64,000 nt of DNA, taken from contig JABDED010000004.1 of NCBI GenBank assembly GCA_013287275.1, positions 1-64,000 on the forward strand, in the 5' to 3' direction. Below are positions 63,944 through 64,000 of the stretch, piece by piece. Numbering within the stretch: the first letter of the stretch is position 1; every line of letters starts with the position of its first letter. The position numbers were made by a program, and so were the translations under genes. The notes beneath the pieces are model-generated. The model was not told the origin of the DNA, ran no database searches, and was given only the letters and a program-made list of their open reading frames with translations. The DNA comes from Betaproteobacteria bacterium. Its GTDB lineage: Bacteria > Pseudomonadota > Gammaproteobacteria > Burkholderiales > Burkholderiaceae_D.

Positions 63944-64000
63944 ATGCGCCCTTTCTGGATAGAACAAGCCCTTTTCAACGACGGTGCCGACGGCATGCTG
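63944..64000 (+). CDS. Partial gene at the right edge, 19 codons
   Basis: The frame opens with ATG 63944 behind an AGGTAAAG ribosome site, 45 bases after ald, and runs off the window. Only MRPFWIEQALFNDGADGML is visible. FAD-dependent oxidoreductases in phosphonate operons often start with a similar Phe-Trp-Glu-Gln-Ala stretch, so that is my guess, but 19 residues cannot prove it. It appears to belong to the phnR-phnA-phnY-HD-ald operon. Confidence 0.5.
   Translation, partial: MRPFWIEQALFNDGADGML

Overview
The window reads as chromosomal DNA of a betaproteobacterium of the order Burkholderiales, most like the family Oxalobacteraceae. The grounds are gene content recognised by eye: a gshA-gshB-EIIA(Man)-HPr-EI block, metXW beside ampG, a Burkholderiales-type general porin, a pca/pob aromatic pathway and a phosphonoacetate-route phosphonate cluster. 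No genus is claimed. No rRNA, tRNA, CRISPR array or complete insertion sequence was seen.

Layout. (1) 1-13.5 kb: a start-truncated membrane-protein gene, a 500-aa secreted protein, then a minus-strand type II secretion operon that reads soxY-like, soxZ-like, gspE, F, G, H, I, J, K, L, M, C-like, D. (2) 13.5-27.4 kb: an AT-rich surface-polysaccharide island with an ABC exporter (wzm/wzt), a 1044-aa methyltransferase/coiled-coil/double-glycosyltransferase fusion, wecB and another glycosyltransferase. It also carries a HipA/HipB-type module in reversed gene order, a GNAT acetyltransferase, a GC-rich manC and an rmd-like reductase. (3) 27.4-29.1 kb: core genes pyrE and xthA. (4) 29.1-32.7 kb: pcaQ, pcaHG and pobA for 4-hydroxybenzoate breakdown to carboxymuconate. 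(5) 32.7-42.2 kb: a 5'-nucleotidase-like lipoprotein, a TonB-dependent receptor behind paired LacI-type operator-like sites, a DUF488 protein, an M48 protease, AmpG, MetW and MetX. (6) 42.4-50.4 kb: a regulatory PTS (EI, HPr, EIIA) with the glutathione genes, a small monooxygenase-like protein and acetyl-CoA synthetase. (7) 50.6-64 kb: an orphan PhnD-like binding protein and a divergent 2-aminoethylphosphonate (AEP) locus.

How the AEP locus works together. A porin and an ABC importer (PhnS, PhnT, PhnU) bring AEP in. PhnW moves its amino group to pyruvate, giving phosphonoacetaldehyde and alanine. PhnY oxidises the aldehyde to phosphonoacetate, and PhnA hydrolyses that to acetate and phosphate. 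Alanine dehydrogenase (Ald) can return alanine to pyruvate, and the acsA gene nearby could activate the acetate. A GntR regulator (PhnR-like) heads the plus-strand operon behind a near-consensus sigma-70 promoter that overlaps an inverted repeat. The same operon holds an HD-domain protein that keeps all the PhnZ diiron-oxygenase residues I can recall, although the partner hydroxylase is not in the window.

The observations I rate highest are the cysteine-free SoxY-like/SoxZ-like pair opening the type II secretion operon, the PhnZ-like protein inside a phosphonoacetate-type operon, the possible 'molecular ruler' fusion next to a Wzt with a C-terminal domain, and a 20-bp element shared upstream of the porin and phnS.
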